This document shows positions 23,060 through 32,624 of a DNA stretch of 64,000 nucleotides, in pieces. A model generated the notes under the pieces. It was not told the DNA's origin and did no database searches. It saw nothing but the letters and a program-made list of their open reading frames with translations. Origin of the DNA: Occallatibacter riparius (lineage in GTDB: Bacteria > Acidobacteriota > Terriglobia > Terriglobales > Acidobacteriaceae); contig NZ_CP093313.1 of assembly GCF_025264625.1 (NCBI RefSeq), positions 744,001 through 808,000 on the forward strand, given 5' to 3'. How positions within the stretch are numbered: position 1 is the stretch's first letter; each line of letters begins with the position of its first letter. The position numbers and the translations under genes are program-made.

Positions 23060-23950
23060 ATGAGCCTGACAAACTTCCCCGCTGGGAATTCTCCCAGCAC
23101 TCCCGTAGTCAAAGTAACCATGCCGGCGCTGAGCGAGATGAAGCGCCAGGGCAAGCCCATCTCCGCGCTTACGGCCTATGACTACGCGACCTCGCGGCTG
23201 GTAGACGAAAGCGGCATCGACCTGATCCTCGTCGGCGACTCGCTGGCGCAGGTGGTACTGGGGCACGACAACACTCTCGCCGTCACCGTGGACGAGATGC
23301 TGCATCACACGCGCGCCGTGCGGCGGGCGGTTCGGCGTGCGCTGGTGGTTGCGGATATGCCGTTCGGCAGCTATCACGGCGCAGTGAGTGAAGGGGTGTC
23401 CAACGCCGTGCGCTTCATTAAAGAGGCGGGTGCCGAGGCGGTGAAGATCGAGGGGCCGCGCACTGAGCTGGTGCGCGCGCTCACGGATTCCGAAATTCCG
23501 GTTGTGGGGCACCTGGGCCTGACGCCGCAGAGCGTGCACCGCATGGGTGGCTATCGCGTGCAGGGCAAGACCGCCGAGGCAGCCGAGCGGCTTCGAGCCG
23601 ACTCGCATGCGCTGGCTGAGGCCGGCGCGGCGCTGCTCGTGCTCGAAGGGGTTCCGCGCGAAGTGGCTGCGCAGATCACGGCTGAGTTGGAGATTCCGAC
23701 CATCGGGATTGGCGCCGGACCGGATTGCGACGGGCAGATCCTGGTATTCCACGACCTGGTAAACATGACCTTTGCGCCGCCTGCGAAATTCGTACGGCGT
23801 TATGCCGATGTGTCTGGGCTGATTCGTGGGGCGGTGGAGCATTATCGCGAAGACGTGGAGCGCCGTGCGTTTCCGTCGGATGAGGAGAGCTATCATCTGC
23901 CGGCCAAGACGCGCGAGGCCATTGAAGACAGGAAGCTACGCCGAGCCTGA
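23060..23950 (+). CDS. panB: 3-methyl-2-oxobutanoate hydroxymethyltransferase
   Basis: A 296-residue TIM-barrel enzyme of pantothenate synthesis that adds a hydroxymethyl group from methylene-tetrahydrofolate to 2-oxoisovalerate. Signatures: ALTAYDYATSRLVDESGID, LVGDSLAQVVLGHDNTL, VVADMPFGSY, VVGHLGLTPQSVHRMGGY and GIGAGPDCDGQILV, including the Mg-binding Asp and catalytic Glu regions. GGAGG precedes the ATG. Its TGA overlaps the panC start by one base (TGATG), so PanB and PanC are co-translated and act in succession. Confidence 0.97.
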   Translation: MSLTNFPAGNSPSTPVVKVTMPALSEMKRQGKPISALTAYDYATSRLVDESGIDLILVGDSLAQVVLGHDNTLAVTVDEMLHHTRAVRRAVRRALVVADMPFGSYHGAVSEGVSNAVRFIKEAGAEAVKIEGPRTELVRALTDSEIPVVGHLGLTPQSVHRMGGYRVQGKTAEAAERLRADSHALAEAGAALLVLEGVPREVAAQITAELEIPTIGIGAGPDCDGQILVFHDLVNMTFAPPAKFVRRYADVSGLIRGAVEHYREDVERRAFPSDEESYHLPAKTREAIEDRKLRRA

Positions 23951-24792
23951 TGAAGATTCTCCGAACCGTGCAGGAGCTGCGCGCGTGGTCGCGCGCAAAT
24001 CGCAAAGAAGGCAAGACGATCGGGCTGGTGCCTACCATGGGCGCGCTCCACGCGGGTCACGCATCGCTGATCAAAGCGGCGCGGGAGCGCTGCGATGCGG
24101 TTGCCGTCACAATCTTCGTTAATCCCACGCAATTCGGGCCCAACGAGGATTTCGCGAAATATCCGCGGACGTTTGACGCGGACTGCGCGCTGGCTGAGCG
24201 GCTAGGCGCGGATGTGGTGTTTGCGCCGGCTGTCGATGAGCTATACCCCGACGGTGCGATGACGTTTGTGGATGTGGAAGGATTGAGCGGGCGGCTCGAT
24301 GGGGCTTCGCGGCCGGGGCACTTTCGCGGCGTGGCGACGGTCGTGACGAAGCTGTTCGTCGCGGCTGAAGCGGATTTGGCGTTCTTCGGGCAGAAGGACG
24401 CGGCGCAGGTTGCCGTGCTGCGGCGTATGACGGCGGATCTGCGGCTGGCGACCGAGATTGTGGTTTGCCCCATTGTGCGTGAGGCCGACGGCCTGGCGCT
24501 CAGCTCGCGCAATGTGTATCTGAGCGCGCAGCAGCGACATCAGGCATTAGCGCTGAGCCGCGCCATTGGGACGGTGGAGTCGCTGGTGGGTCACGGACAG
24601 CATAATGTCGCCACGTTGATCGAGGCGGCGGAGGCGGTCTTCGGCGCGGAGCCGGACATTCGCGTTGACTACATCACTTGCGTGGACTGGGCTACCCTGG
24701 AGCCGGTGGAGACCGCCGCGCCGGGTACGCTGTTTGCGGTTGCGGCATGGGTGGGTGAGACGCGGCTGATCGATAACACGATCCTCAGCTGA
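23950..24792 (+). CDS. panC: Pantothenate synthetase
   Basis: A 280-residue ATP-dependent ligase that joins pantoate to beta-alanine. It shows VPTMGALHAGHASLI (HIGH-type nucleotide site), FVNPTQFGPNEDFAKYPRT, FFGQKDAAQVAVLRRM and the KMSKS-like ALSSRNVYLS. The length fits the family. It is coupled to panB by a one-base overlap. panD is not in the window, so beta-alanine supply must come from elsewhere. Confidence 0.97.
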   Translation: MKILRTVQELRAWSRANRKEGKTIGLVPTMGALHAGHASLIKAARERCDAVAVTIFVNPTQFGPNEDFAKYPRTFDADCALAERLGADVVFAPAVDELYPDGAMTFVDVEGLSGRLDGASRPGHFRGVATVVTKLFVAAEADLAFFGQKDAAQVAVLRRMTADLRLATEIVVCPIVREADGLALSSRNVYLSAQQRHQALALSRAIGTVESLVGHGQHNVATLIEAAEAVFGAEPDIRVDYITCVDWATLEPVETAAPGTLFAVAAWVGETRLIDNTILS

Positions 24793-24840
24793 GCTGGGCC
24801 AAGCCCGCCGTTGCTGCGATAGACTGTTCGTTTTAATCAC

Positions 24841-25365
24841 ATGTACACCGTCGATCAACTCGACTCTGTAGTAGAACTCGACAATGTCCCGCAGTCTTCC
24901 GTGGGAGCACCACTGCCCATGATCCTCTGCGGAGAGCATTTCCTTCACCTTGCTTATCTCCTCCAAGCGACTCCAAAGAATTGGGATGGTAGGACCGTTC
25001 GCATCGTGAGCGAAGAGACTGAGGGAGAACCGTGCGCACTCGTGAAGTTCGACGGGGAGATCTCACATATGTTTGGGCCTCCCAACGATGAGGCATTCGC
25101 CGGTCATCCGCTTGCCTCGCGCGGACTGAGGCCATATGGTGTCTTTGAGATCAAAAACTCATCCTGGATACGTCAATTGGAAAGGATGAACTCGGTCCAC
25201 CCCTACCACGCTCGCGTTGCAGAACGATACAGTCGATATCGCCACCTTATTTTCGCGTTTCATGACACTACGTTTGAGTGTGTGGCCATGGGGTTCAGTA
25301 TCTCGATTCATCAGGGTAGTATCTCCTCGGTACTGCGCGATTCCTGGCCTTCGCAGCAAATGTGA
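24841..25365 (+). CDS. Hypothetical conserved protein
   Basis: I cannot name this 174-residue cytoplasmic protein. It has strongly patterned segments (FLHLAYLLQATPKNWDG, HMFGPPNDEAFAGHPLASRG, FEIKNSSWIRQLERMNSVHP, LIFAFHDTTFECVA), and I recall similar wording in an uncharacterised single-domain family scattered among bacteria. The His-rich motifs could bind a metal or ligand. It follows panC by 48 bases but has less GC-rich, differently coded sequence, so it is probably an independent accessory gene. The ATG at 24841 has no clear ribosome-binding site. Confidence 0.65.
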   Translation: MYTVDQLDSVVELDNVPQSSVGAPLPMILCGEHFLHLAYLLQATPKNWDGRTVRIVSEETEGEPCALVKFDGEISHMFGPPNDEAFAGHPLASRGLRPYGVFEIKNSSWIRQLERMNSVHPYHARVAERYSRYRHLIFAFHDTTFECVAMGFSISIHQGSISSVLRDSWPSQQM

Positions 25366-25403
25366 TTGCCTCTGCACCGTCAACCGGGGCAATCTGAACT
25401 CGG

Positions 25404-26303
25404 ATGCCTGAATTACCCGATATCTCCGCTTACATTCATGCGCTTGAAGGGCGCATTCTCGGCCAGAAGCTTGAGCACGTGCGGCTGGGGTCGCCTTTCA
25501 TCCTGCGCACTGTGGACCCGTCGGTGTCAGCGGCCGAGGGGCGGGTCGTAACTGCGCTGCGGCGGATCGGCAAGCGCATTGCCATCGGCGTGGAAGGCGA
25601 CGTCTGGCTGGTGATCCATCTCATGATTGCGGGCCGACTGCACTGGAAGCCCTCGAATGCGAAGCTTGGCGGACGAAACGCTCTGCTGGCCCTCGATTTT
25701 GACAGCGGCACGCTGACGCTGACCGAGGCCGGATCGAAGCGGCGAGCTTCGCTCTATATGGTGCGCGGCGAGCACGGGCTGCACGAGATGAATCCCGGCG
25801 GAGTGGAGATTTTTGATACCGATCTGGCCGGATTCACCGCCGCGCTCTCGCGCGAGAACCGCACGCTGAAGCGCGCGCTCACCGATCCGCGGATTATCAG
25901 CGGGGTGGGCAATGCGTATTCCGATGAGATTCTGCATGCGGCGCAGTTGTCGCCGGTAACGCTGACGCAGAAGCTGAAGCCGGAGGAATGGGAGCGGCTG
26001 TTCGGAGCGACGAAGTTGATCCTGACGGATTGGATTGAACGGCTGCAACGGGAGGCCGATAAAACGTTCCCAGAGAAGGTCACGGCGTTCAGGCCAGAGT
26101 TCGCCGTGCATGGCAAATTCGGCCAAGCCTGCCCGCGCTGCGGCAACCCGGTGCAGCGCATCCGTTATGCCGATAACGAGACCGACTACTGCGCGACGTG
26201 CCAAACCGGCGGTAAGGTGCTGGCCGACCGCAGCCTGTCGCGCCTGCTCGGGTCCGACTGGCCGCGCACCCTGGATGAACTCGAGGCGCTCAAGCGCAAA
26301 TAG
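25404..26303 (+). CDS. Fpg/Nei-family DNA glycosylase
   Basis: A 299-residue base-excision-repair glycosylase/AP lyase. It begins MPELPDI, supplying the N-terminal Pro nucleophile and Glu after Met removal. It continues with a beta-clamp (WLVIHLMIAGRL), a helix-two-turn-helix (LKRALTDPRIISGVGNAYSD) and a C-terminal zinc finger (CPRCGNP ... DYCATC). After the zinc finger come a TGGKVLADR segment and an extension, unlike the usual short TxxCxxCQ ending, so it is a divergent Fpg-like protein. Oxidised purines or pyrimidines are the likely substrates. The RNA-polymerase-proximal context gives no further clue. Confidence 0.9.
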   Translation: MPELPDISAYIHALEGRILGQKLEHVRLGSPFILRTVDPSVSAAEGRVVTALRRIGKRIAIGVEGDVWLVIHLMIAGRLHWKPSNAKLGGRNALLALDFDSGTLTLTEAGSKRRASLYMVRGEHGLHEMNPGGVEIFDTDLAGFTAALSRENRTLKRALTDPRIISGVGNAYSDEILHAAQLSPVTLTQKLKPEEWERLFGATKLILTDWIERLQREADKTFPEKVTAFRPEFAVHGKFGQACPRCGNPVQRIRYADNETDYCATCQTGGKVLADRSLSRLLGSDWPRTLDELEALKRK

Positions 26304-26425
26304 GCGCGTAGCGGCGCGAGAACGCGCGTGCGGATTTCCGTTGACACGCATCGCCGACATGCGAAAGATTCATTTCGATTCCCACTCGCCTTTGTTTATC
26401 AGCCAGATTCAATCGAGGAGGCCCT

Positions 26426-26836
26426 ATGCACCATCTTCATGATCTGAACTTCGTCGCCATCGTAGTGTGCGCGGTGATCGTGTGGATGCTCGGCGCGCTT
26501 TGGTATTCGCCGGTATTGTTTGCCAAGCCGTGGGTGGCCATTGTGGGCCGGCAAATGGGCGAGAAGCCCAAGGGCGTCTACGTGGGGATGATCGGCTCGC
26601 TGATCGGTGATCTGTTCCTGTGCTTCGTGCTGGCGCACATCATCCGCTGGGCCGGTGCGGAAGGCTGGATGGGAGGAGCGCACATTGGCTTGCTCATGTG
26701 GGCTGGATTTAACGCGGCGGTGATGTTCCCGCAATCGATCTACGAGGGCCGTCCGCTGAAATACTTCCTTATCAACACGGGCTACTGGCTGGTGAGCCTG
26801 GTGATTGTTGGAGCCGTGCTCAGCGTCTGGCGTTAG
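26426..26836 (+). CDS. DUF1761 family membrane protein
   Basis: A 136-residue integral membrane protein with four hydrophobic segments: FVAIVVCAVIVWMLGALWYS, YVGMIGSLIGDLFLCFVLAH, HIGLLMWAGFNAAVMFP, and YWLVSLVIVGAVLSVW. The WMLGALWYSPVLF and AKPWV pattern is typical of DUF1761, a family of unknown function. GAGG lies upstream of the ATG. It is followed 29 bases later by ridA on the same strand. Confidence 0.85.
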   Translation: MHHLHDLNFVAIVVCAVIVWMLGALWYSPVLFAKPWVAIVGRQMGEKPKGVYVGMIGSLIGDLFLCFVLAHIIRWAGAEGWMGGAHIGLLMWAGFNAAVMFPQSIYEGRPLKYFLINTGYWLVSLVIVGAVLSVWR

Positions 26837-26865
26837 GCGAGCACCTCCGCGGCTAGAATGTGTGC

Positions 26866-27255
26866 ATGAGCAAAGAACGCGTATCCACTTCCTCCGCTCC
26901 GGCAGCTATTGGCCCTTACTCGCAGGGCATTCGTGTGGGCAATCTTCTCTTCACCGCCGGCCAGGGGCCGCTCGATCCCGCTACCGGTAAGATTGTCGAC
27001 GGCGGGATCACCGAGCAGACCACGCGCGTGATGGAGAACCTGAAGGCCATCATCGAGGCAGGCGGATCGAGCCTCGAAAAGGTCGTGCGAGCCGGGGTGT
27101 TCCTCAAGGACATGAACGACTTCGCGGCCATGAACGCGGTATATGCGAAATATCTTGCGCCTGAGGGTGTAACGCCGCCCGCGCGCACCACGGTGCAGGC
27201 CGCGCGGCTGCCCGGCGACATCCTAGTCGAGATTGACGTGATCGCCGAAGTTTAG
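26866..27255 (+). CDS. ridA: RidA family enamine/imine deaminase
   Basis: A 129-residue protein with RidA hallmarks: APAAIGPYSQGIRVGNLLFT, AGQGPLDPATGKIV, TRVMENLKAIIEAGGSSLEK, and the ligand-binding Arg/Glu region PPARTTVQAARLPGDILVEI. It hydrolyses reactive enamine/imine intermediates such as 2-aminoacrylate released by PLP enzymes. A GTG six bases upstream is an alternative start, but the ATG at 26866 gives the usual N-terminus. A GC-rich hairpin follows the gene. Confidence 0.93.
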   Translation: MSKERVSTSSAPAAIGPYSQGIRVGNLLFTAGQGPLDPATGKIVDGGITEQTTRVMENLKAIIEAGGSSLEKVVRAGVFLKDMNDFAAMNAVYAKYLAPEGVTPPARTTVQAARLPGDILVEIDVIAEV

Positions 27256-27273
27256 TTCCGCTTCCCTTCTCCG

Positions 27274-27299
27274 GTGCCGGCGGCAGATGTCGCCGGCAC
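27274..27299 (+). terminator. Terminator-like hairpin after ridA
   Basis: GTGCCGGCG (27274-27282) pairs with CGCCGGCAC (27291-27299) around an 8-base loop, 19 bases beyond the ridA stop. There is no T-run, so it may act as an RNA-stability element rather than an intrinsic terminator. Confidence 0.4.
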
Positions 27300-27372
27300 A
27301 CGCATCTCATATTGAAGAGTCCGGCAGTTGACCGAAACTGCCGCGACAGTTTGCGCTGAATGAGGATGGAAG

Positions 27373-28233
27373 ATGGACTGGACGCCCGGAGGCATGAGTG
27401 ACGACATTGAAGACCGCCGCGGAGACTCGGGCGGCTTCGGCATGGGCGGCGGCGGAATCGGCATCATTGGATTCATCGTTCTGCTCCTTATCAGCCTTGT
27501 TACGGGCCACAACTTCATCGGCCTCATGCTGCATGGCGGCGATGCAACCAGCAGCGTAGCGCAGAGGCCCGCGGCTCCGCCGTCGGCCGCCGAAAACCGC
27601 GATGTGCAGTTGATCAGCTTCGTGCTCGACGATGCGCAAAAGACCTGGACCGAGATCTTCGCCGCGCACCATCGCACGTATCGGCATGCCAAGCTCGTGC
27701 TGTTTCGCGGCGCGACGTATTCGGGTTGCGGAACCGCGCAGGCTGCAACTGGGCCTTTTTACTGTCCCGAGGACGAGAAGGTCTACATCGACCTGAGTTT
27801 CTGGAATGAGCTGCAGCGCTTCGGCGGCGACACCGGAGACTTCGCGCAGGCCTACGTAATCACGCACGAACTCGGCCATCACGTGCAGAAGCTGCTGGGT
27901 ATTGAAGGGCGCGAGCGGCAGCTCGTTGAATCCAACCCTGGGGAAGAGAATCCACTCTCTGTGGATCTCGAATTGCAGGCCGACTGCTTTGCCGGCGTGT
28001 GGGGACACACCACGGAGCAGCGCAACATGGTGCATCCCGATGATGTTGCAGGCGCGCTGCGCGCCGCGGCCGCGGTCGGCGACGATCACCTGCAGCGCAT
28101 GAGCGGACGCGCAGTGAGCCCTGAGAGCTTTACGCATGGATCGAGCGCGCAGCGCGAGCACTGGTTCCGTCAGGGTCTCGATGGCGGCCAGGTAAGCGGT
28201 TGCGCCACGTTCAACGGCAGGCTCGCGCCCTAA
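27373..28233 (+). CDS. Neutral zinc metallopeptidase (YpfJ family)
   Basis: A 286-residue membrane-anchored protein. A Gly-rich cytoplasmic N-terminus (GGFGMGGGGIGIIG) leads into one membrane helix (about 29-52). The extracytoplasmic domain carries zinc motif HELGHH (165-170), preceded by CGTAQAATGPFYCPEDEKVYID and followed by DLELQADCFAGVW, whose Glu or Asp is the likely third ligand. This is the usual length and order for the YpfJ/putative neutral zinc metallopeptidase family, whose substrates are unknown. A GGATGGAAG segment precedes the ATG. Confidence 0.92.
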   Translation: MDWTPGGMSDDIEDRRGDSGGFGMGGGGIGIIGFIVLLLISLVTGHNFIGLMLHGGDATSSVAQRPAAPPSAAENRDVQLISFVLDDAQKTWTEIFAAHHRTYRHAKLVLFRGATYSGCGTAQAATGPFYCPEDEKVYIDLSFWNELQRFGGDTGDFAQAYVITHELGHHVQKLLGIEGRERQLVESNPGEENPLSVDLELQADCFAGVWGHTTEQRNMVHPDDVAGALRAAAAVGDDHLQRMSGRAVSPESFTHGSSAQREHWFRQGLDGGQVSGCATFNGRLAP

Positions 28234-28257
28234 AGAGCACTTGCGGACCCGTGCCCG

Positions 28258-28575
28258 CTACTGCGGCTGAGCTGCCTTCTCCTGCTCGTTGATCTCCTTG
28301 TCGTGTTCCTTTTTGGCCTTTGCATCGTGCTTCGCTGCCTTTGCGCGAGCCTTGGCCGCCTTCTCCTCGTGCTTCTGCTGCTTACGCTGAGCCTTCATCT
28401 CTGAGGGCGTCATGGTGGTTGTGGAGGTGTCAGAAGATTGGCCATTGGTGCTGGTGGAGGTGGTCGTGGTGCTCTGCGAATCCGTGGGTTGCTGCTGTTG
28501 TTGCGCCTGAATTGTCATGCTGCTGAAGGCGGTCATGGAGCTTAGAACAATCGGCAATATGAAACGTCGGTTCAT
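28258..28575 (-). CDS. Small secreted Lys/Ala-rich protein with Ser/Thr-rich linker
   Basis: A 105-residue protein starting MNRRFILPIVLSSMTAFSSM and cleaved probably after IQA, so it is exported. The mature chain has a QQQQQP run, a Ser/Thr tract (STTTTSTSTNG), then a charged Lys/Ala helix (EEKAAKARAKAAKHDAKAKK). The last part could form a coiled coil or bind a polyanion. I recognise no family. AAGGA precedes the ATG at 28575. It is divergent from msrB, so shared regulation across the 191-bp gap is possible. Confidence 0.6.
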   Translation of the reverse strand: MNRRFILPIVLSSMTAFSSMTIQAQQQQQPTDSQSTTTTSTSTNGQSSDTSTTTMTPSEMKAQRKQQKHEEKAAKARAKAAKHDAKAKKEHDKEINEQEKAAQPQ

Positions 28576-28766
28576 GGGTCGGTTCCTTCGGCTAAATATA
28601 TGGCGCGACCGATGGTTCGGCAGAATCGAATGCCACTGCCGCGCTGAACCGTATTCGATGCAAGCACATTGGTGGAAGCCGCTCGGCGGTTCGCTGGTTT
28701 CACCGTGAGTCTTCGCGCTTTGCCGGAGAATCAAATAGACTGTACAACCGTATCAGCGAGGTCAGA

Positions 28767-29189
28767 ATGAGCAACTCTTCCGAGCAGAAGTCTGAGAAGG
28801 TCGTGAAGTCCGACGCAGAGTGGCGCGAACAGCTCACGCCGGAGCAGTATCACATCCTGCGTGAGAAGGGCACCGAGCGGCCCTTTACCGGCGCGCTTGA
28901 ATTTAACTACGAAACCGGCGACTACCATTGCGCGGGATGCGGAGCGCTGCTGTTCAACTCCGGCGCCAAGTTTGACTCAGGCTGCGGCTGGCCAAGTTTC
29001 ATGATCCCCGCGGATTCAAAGGCCGTCGAGGAGCACGAGGATAACAGCTTTGGCATGCGCCGTATCGAGGTGACCTGCGCGCGCTGCGGCGGACACCTGG
29101 GCCATGTGTTTCCTGACGGCCCGAAGCCCACTGGCCTGCGCTATTGCATCAACTCGGGCTCGCTCACGTTCACGCACGCGGAGAAATAG
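28767..29189 (+). CDS. msrB: Peptide-methionine (R)-S-oxide reductase
   Basis: A 140-residue MsrB that reduces the R form of methionine sulfoxide in proteins. It has two zinc CxxC pairs (CAGC and CARC), [10 protein letters not shown] with the recycling Cys region, and the catalytic RYCINSGSL near the end. No signal peptide is present, so it acts in the cytoplasm. The 3' end faces the convergent GH2 gene with a 34-base gap. Confidence 0.96.
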   Translation: MSNSSEQKSEKVVKSDAEWREQLTPEQYHILREKGTERPFTGALEFNYETGDYHCAGCGALLFNSGAKFDSGCGWPSFMIPADSKAVEEHEDNSFGMRRIEVTCARCGGHLGHVFPDGPKPTGLRYCINSGSLTFTHAEK

Positions 29190-29223
29190 CGGGCACCCGT
29201 CGTGGCGTCCGCGTGCGCAATCA

Positions 29224-31767
29224 TCACCTCAATTTCACGACAATAGAAGCAGGTTCGAGGTTGGGCGCTTCCGCTTTTAGCGTGATGCTGCCCGGTTCGC
29301 CTTTCGGCTGCAGGATCGCCACACATGTGCCATGGAAGGTGGACTTCTGCGGCTGCTTGAAGCTGCCTACGTCCTTGGGGTTGGCATTGCCGACAGCCGC
29401 AATCGTGCCGTTCCCACTTACGATGAATCGCACAGGAACTGTGGCGTCCGGAACGGTACGGCCCTGGTCATCGACCACGGTCGCCATCACGTAGCTGAGA
29501 TCGTCACTGCTGGCGCGGATCTGCGCGCGATCTGGCGTGAGCACAAGGCGCGCGGGTTTGCCCACAGTGTTGAAGACGAGGGTCCCTATCTCCTGTCCTT
29601 TCTCGAGAGCCACAGCTCTCAATTCGCCCGGGCTGTAGGGCACATCGAACTCGGCCTTCAGCGCGTCCTTTGTCGTTAGCTGCTTCTGCCCGGCCGGCTT
29701 GCCGTTCAGGAACAGGCGCACTTCATCGCCGCGCGTGTAGACGCGCACTTTGAGCGCAACGCCGTCGAGGCCGGGCCACGTCCAGCTACGGAGTTCGTCG
29801 CTCCAACCCCACAGGCTGATATGCTCTTTGTATTTCGCCGGGATAGGCCTCTGCACGGCCATCTCGATTTTGCTGCGACGCCACACCACATCGCGGAAGT
29901 ACGACTGCGGCTTCTTGTTGCCGATCAAATCGATATCCCCGCAGTAAGAGTTGAACCACGGATAGAACGGCGAGAAGCCGGACGTGTCATTGCCCTGCGA
30001 TACCGACGAGTGCCCGATGCCCGATTCACCGAGGTAATCGATTGCAGTCCACACAAAGTCGCCAATAACCCATGAGTTGCCTTCGACAGCGTCCCAGTTC
30101 TGAAGGGCCCCCAGCGGGAACGATTCGGTGCCGACCATCACGCGCTGCGGACTGATCGAGTGATCTGGCACGTATTGGCTCAACTGGTAGTTGTAGCCGC
30201 CGATGTCCAGATAGGTGAACGCCGCCTGCATGTCTTTCCACGTCTGCTTGGGGTGATCCCACGGCGCGCAGATCGCCGCGGTGACGGGTCGGGTCGGATC
30301 AAGCTTGTGCGCGTGGGCCTGCAGTGCCTTGCCAATTTCGACTCCGTTAGATTCGGCGCGTTCGGGAATCTCGTTGCCGATGCTCCAGATGATCACGCAG
30401 GGATGATTGCGGTCGCGCAGGATCATGCTCTCAAGATCACGCTGCCACCAGTCCTTGAAATAGACGCTGTAGTCCTGCGGGTTCTTGCCCACGGTCCAGC
30501 AGTCGAACGCCTCATCGATGACCAGCATGCCCAGCCGGTCGCACGCATCCAGGAATTCGCGCGAGGGCGGATTGTGGCTGGTGCGAATTGCGTTGTAACC
30601 ATTGGCTTTCAGAATTTCCACGCGCCGCTCTTCCGCGCGTTGGATGCAGGCGGAGCCGAGCGGGCCGTTGTCATGATGCACGCAGCCGCCCATCAACTTG
30701 ATGGGCTCGCCGTTGATGCGGAGACCCTGCTGCGCATCCACTTCAACCTTGCGAAGGCCGACATGCACGGCAGCGGAGTCAGCCGGCTGATGGTCAGTCT
30801 CAACTGAGATCTCCGCGCGATAGAGATAGGGATCCGCTGTGGACCACAGATGCGGATTCTTCACCGCGAGTGTCGCTACAATCGGAGTCTGCGCACTTGG
30901 CGCAAGCTTTGCTGTCGCCTGCGTCTCCGCGGCTACTGTTCCTTGCGTATCCAACAGGCGCACGCGCACGACTGCAGACTTCGCGGCGGACGCTCCGTTT
31001 TCAAGCGTGGTTTCGACCTTCACAGTGGCCGCGGCCTTCGAGACGTCCGGCATGGTGACATAGACGCCATGCTGTGGAATGCGTACCGCGCCCGTCACGC
31101 TGAGCCACACCTTGCGAAATATGCCTGAGCCCGAATACCAGCGGCTGTTGCGGCCGGTGTTGTCGACGCGAAGGGCAAGGATGTTGGGGCCGTCCTTCAG
31201 ATGCGGCGTCAGGTCGTAAGCGAAGCCGGTGTAGCCGTAAGGGTGATTGCCGAGTTTGGTGCCGTTGAGCCACACATCGGAATTCATGTAGACGCCGTCG
31301 AAGCGCACTTCCACCTTGCCGGATGCAGGAACCTGCGGCCGCTGGAAGGTCTTGCGATACCAGCCGATGCCGCCGACGGTCCAGCCGGTCGCACCCTGAC
31401 CTTCGCTCGCGTACAGATCGAACGGGCCGGTGCGGACCGGATTCGTTCCCTCGGCCCAGATCGAGTCTCTATTCTGCACCGCCGGATCCGGCAGGTCCTC
31501 GATGCTCCAGTCATGCGGAACGTCCGGCGTGCGCCATTCCGAGTCGTCGAACGAAGCCGCATCCGCCCCCGTCACGTCGCCGCGATGAAAGCGCCATCCA
31601 TCGCTGAAGGGCTGCTCGCCGCCCTTTTCCTTGCTCGCAGCTGACGGTGTTTGTGCGAGCGCAGTGGATGCGAGTAAAGACGACGCGGCGACGGTGGCAA
31701 GGCCCTGCACCGCCTCACGGCGGGTCAACTGAAATTCTGAAGTGTGTGAAATCGCGTTCTCGTTCAT
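29224..31767 (-). CDS. Secreted GH2-family beta-galactosidase-like enzyme
   Basis: An 847-residue GH2 enzyme with an N-terminal twin-arginine-like signal (LTRREAVQGLATVAASSLL). Domain order: sugar-binding jelly roll (about 55-230, WYRKTFQRP and FDGVYMNSDVWLNG), Ig-like domain, then the catalytic barrel with GGCVHHDNGPLG, IRTSHNPPS, IIWSIGNEIPERAES (acid/base Glu) and VMVGTESFP (nucleophile Glu), then C-terminal DUF4982/Ig-like domains. Beta-galactosidase is the usual annotation, but beta-mannosidase- or glucuronidase-type activities on plant or microbial glycans are possible. It is divergent from the CoA-transferase genes. Confidence 0.92.
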   Translation of the reverse strand: MNENAISHTSEFQLTRREAVQGLATVAASSLLASTALAQTPSAASKEKGGEQPFSDGWRFHRGDVTGADAASFDDSEWRTPDVPHDWSIEDLPDPAVQNRDSIWAEGTNPVRTGPFDLYASEGQGATGWTVGGIGWYRKTFQRPQVPASGKVEVRFDGVYMNSDVWLNGTKLGNHPYGYTGFAYDLTPHLKDGPNILALRVDNTGRNSRWYSGSGIFRKVWLSVTGAVRIPQHGVYVTMPDVSKAAATVKVETTLENGASAAKSAVVRVRLLDTQGTVAAETQATAKLAPSAQTPIVATLAVKNPHLWSTADPYLYRAEISVETDHQPADSAAVHVGLRKVEVDAQQGLRINGEPIKLMGGCVHHDNGPLGSACIQRAEERRVEILKANGYNAIRTSHNPPSREFLDACDRLGMLVIDEAFDCWTVGKNPQDYSVYFKDWWQRDLESMILRDRNHPCVIIWSIGNEIPERAESNGVEIGKALQAHAHKLDPTRPVTAAICAPWDHPKQTWKDMQAAFTYLDIGGYNYQLSQYVPDHSISPQRVMVGTESFPLGALQNWDAVEGNSWVIGDFVWTAIDYLGESGIGHSSVSQGNDTSGFSPFYPWFNSYCGDIDLIGNKKPQSYFRDVVWRRSKIEMAVQRPIPAKYKEHISLWGWSDELRSWTWPGLDGVALKVRVYTRGDEVRLFLNGKPAGQKQLTTKDALKAEFDVPYSPGELRAVALEKGQEIGTLVFNTVGKPARLVLTPDRAQIRASSDDLSYVMATVVDDQGRTVPDATVPVRFIVSGNGTIAAVGNANPKDVGSFKQPQKSTFHGTCVAILQPKGEPGSITLKAEAPNLEPASIVVKLR

Positions 31768-31835
31768 CCCGACAAGGATACGCGACTTATTTCCGGTGTC
31801 CAGAGTCTCAACACAGACGGTGAACGCGCCGCCTA

Positions 31836-31865
31836 TTGCGCGCCTGGCGGTCGGCCTCGCATACT
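31836..31865 (+). promoter_or_regulatory. Candidate promoter for the CoA-transferase genes
   Basis: TTGCGC (31836-31841) and CATACT (31860-31865) are 18 bases apart and lie about 50 bases upstream of the TTG start at 31918. This is a by-eye match in the divergent gap with the GH2 gene. Confidence 0.28.
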
Positions 31866-31917
31866 ACTGAGCGGGATTGCGGACTCTCTCATTCGCTGCA
31901 CCGGAAAGGTCTTCCCC

Positions 31918-32622
31918 TTGGCCAAATCGAAGGTATACCCGGATGCGCAGTCGGCACTCGCCGGGATTGTCGAAGATGGAATGATGCTGGCCGTGGGAGG
32001 CTTCGGCCTGTGCGGCATCCCTGAGGCGTTGATTGCAGCCCTGCGCGATACCGGCAAAACCGGCCTCACTGTTGCCAGCAATAATGCGGGCATCGACGGT
32101 GCGGGGCTGGGCCTTCTGCTTGAGACCGGACAAATCAAGAAGATGATTTCGAGCTACGTGGGCGAGAACCGCGAGTTTGAGCGCCAATTCCTCTCGGGCA
32201 AACTTGAGGTCGAGTTCTGCCCGCAGGGTACGCTGGCTGAACGAATGCGCGCCGGCGGCGCCGGTATCCCAGGCTTCTATACGCGCACCGGCGTCGGCAC
32301 CATTGTTGCGGAAGGCAAGGAGCACCGCGACTTCGACGGTCATACGTACATTCTCGAGCGGGGCATCCGCGCGGACCTCGCGCTCGTGAAGGCGTGGAAG
32401 GGCGACACGTACGGCAATCTCATCTACCGCAAGACGGCGCGCAACTTCAATCCGCCGGCCGCTACTTGCGGCCGCATCACGGTTGCCGAGGTTGAAATTC
32501 TTGTCGATGCGGGGGAGCTCGATCCAGACCAGGTTCATACGCCCGGCATCTTTGTGCAGCGCATCGTGCACAACCCACATCCGTCAAAGCGCATTGAGAA
32601 GCGCACCACGCGTGAGGCATAA
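31918..32622 (+). CDS. scoA: 3-oxoacid CoA-transferase subunit A
   Basis: A 234-residue alpha subunit of the SCOT/acetoacetate CoA-transferase family. It has [20 protein letters not shown], a glycine-rich [15 protein letters not shown] segment, [20 protein letters not shown] and [15 protein letters not shown]. With subunit B it moves CoA from succinyl-CoA to acetoacetate. The start is TTG at 31918 with AAAGG upstream. Subunit B follows two bases after the stop. Opposite in direction, the liu operon ends in HMG-CoA lyase, whose product acetoacetate is this enzyme's substrate. Confidence 0.93.
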   Translation: MAKSKVYPDAQSALAGIVEDGMMLAVGGFGLCGIPEALIAALRDTGKTGLTVASNNAGIDGAGLGLLLETGQIKKMISSYVGENREFERQFLSGKLEVEFCPQGTLAERMRAGGAGIPGFYTRTGVGTIVAEGKEHRDFDGHTYILERGIRADLALVKAWKGDTYGNLIYRKTARNFNPPAATCGRITVAEVEILVDAGELDPDQVHTPGIFVQRIVHNPHPSKRIEKRTTREA

Positions 32623-32624
32623 CA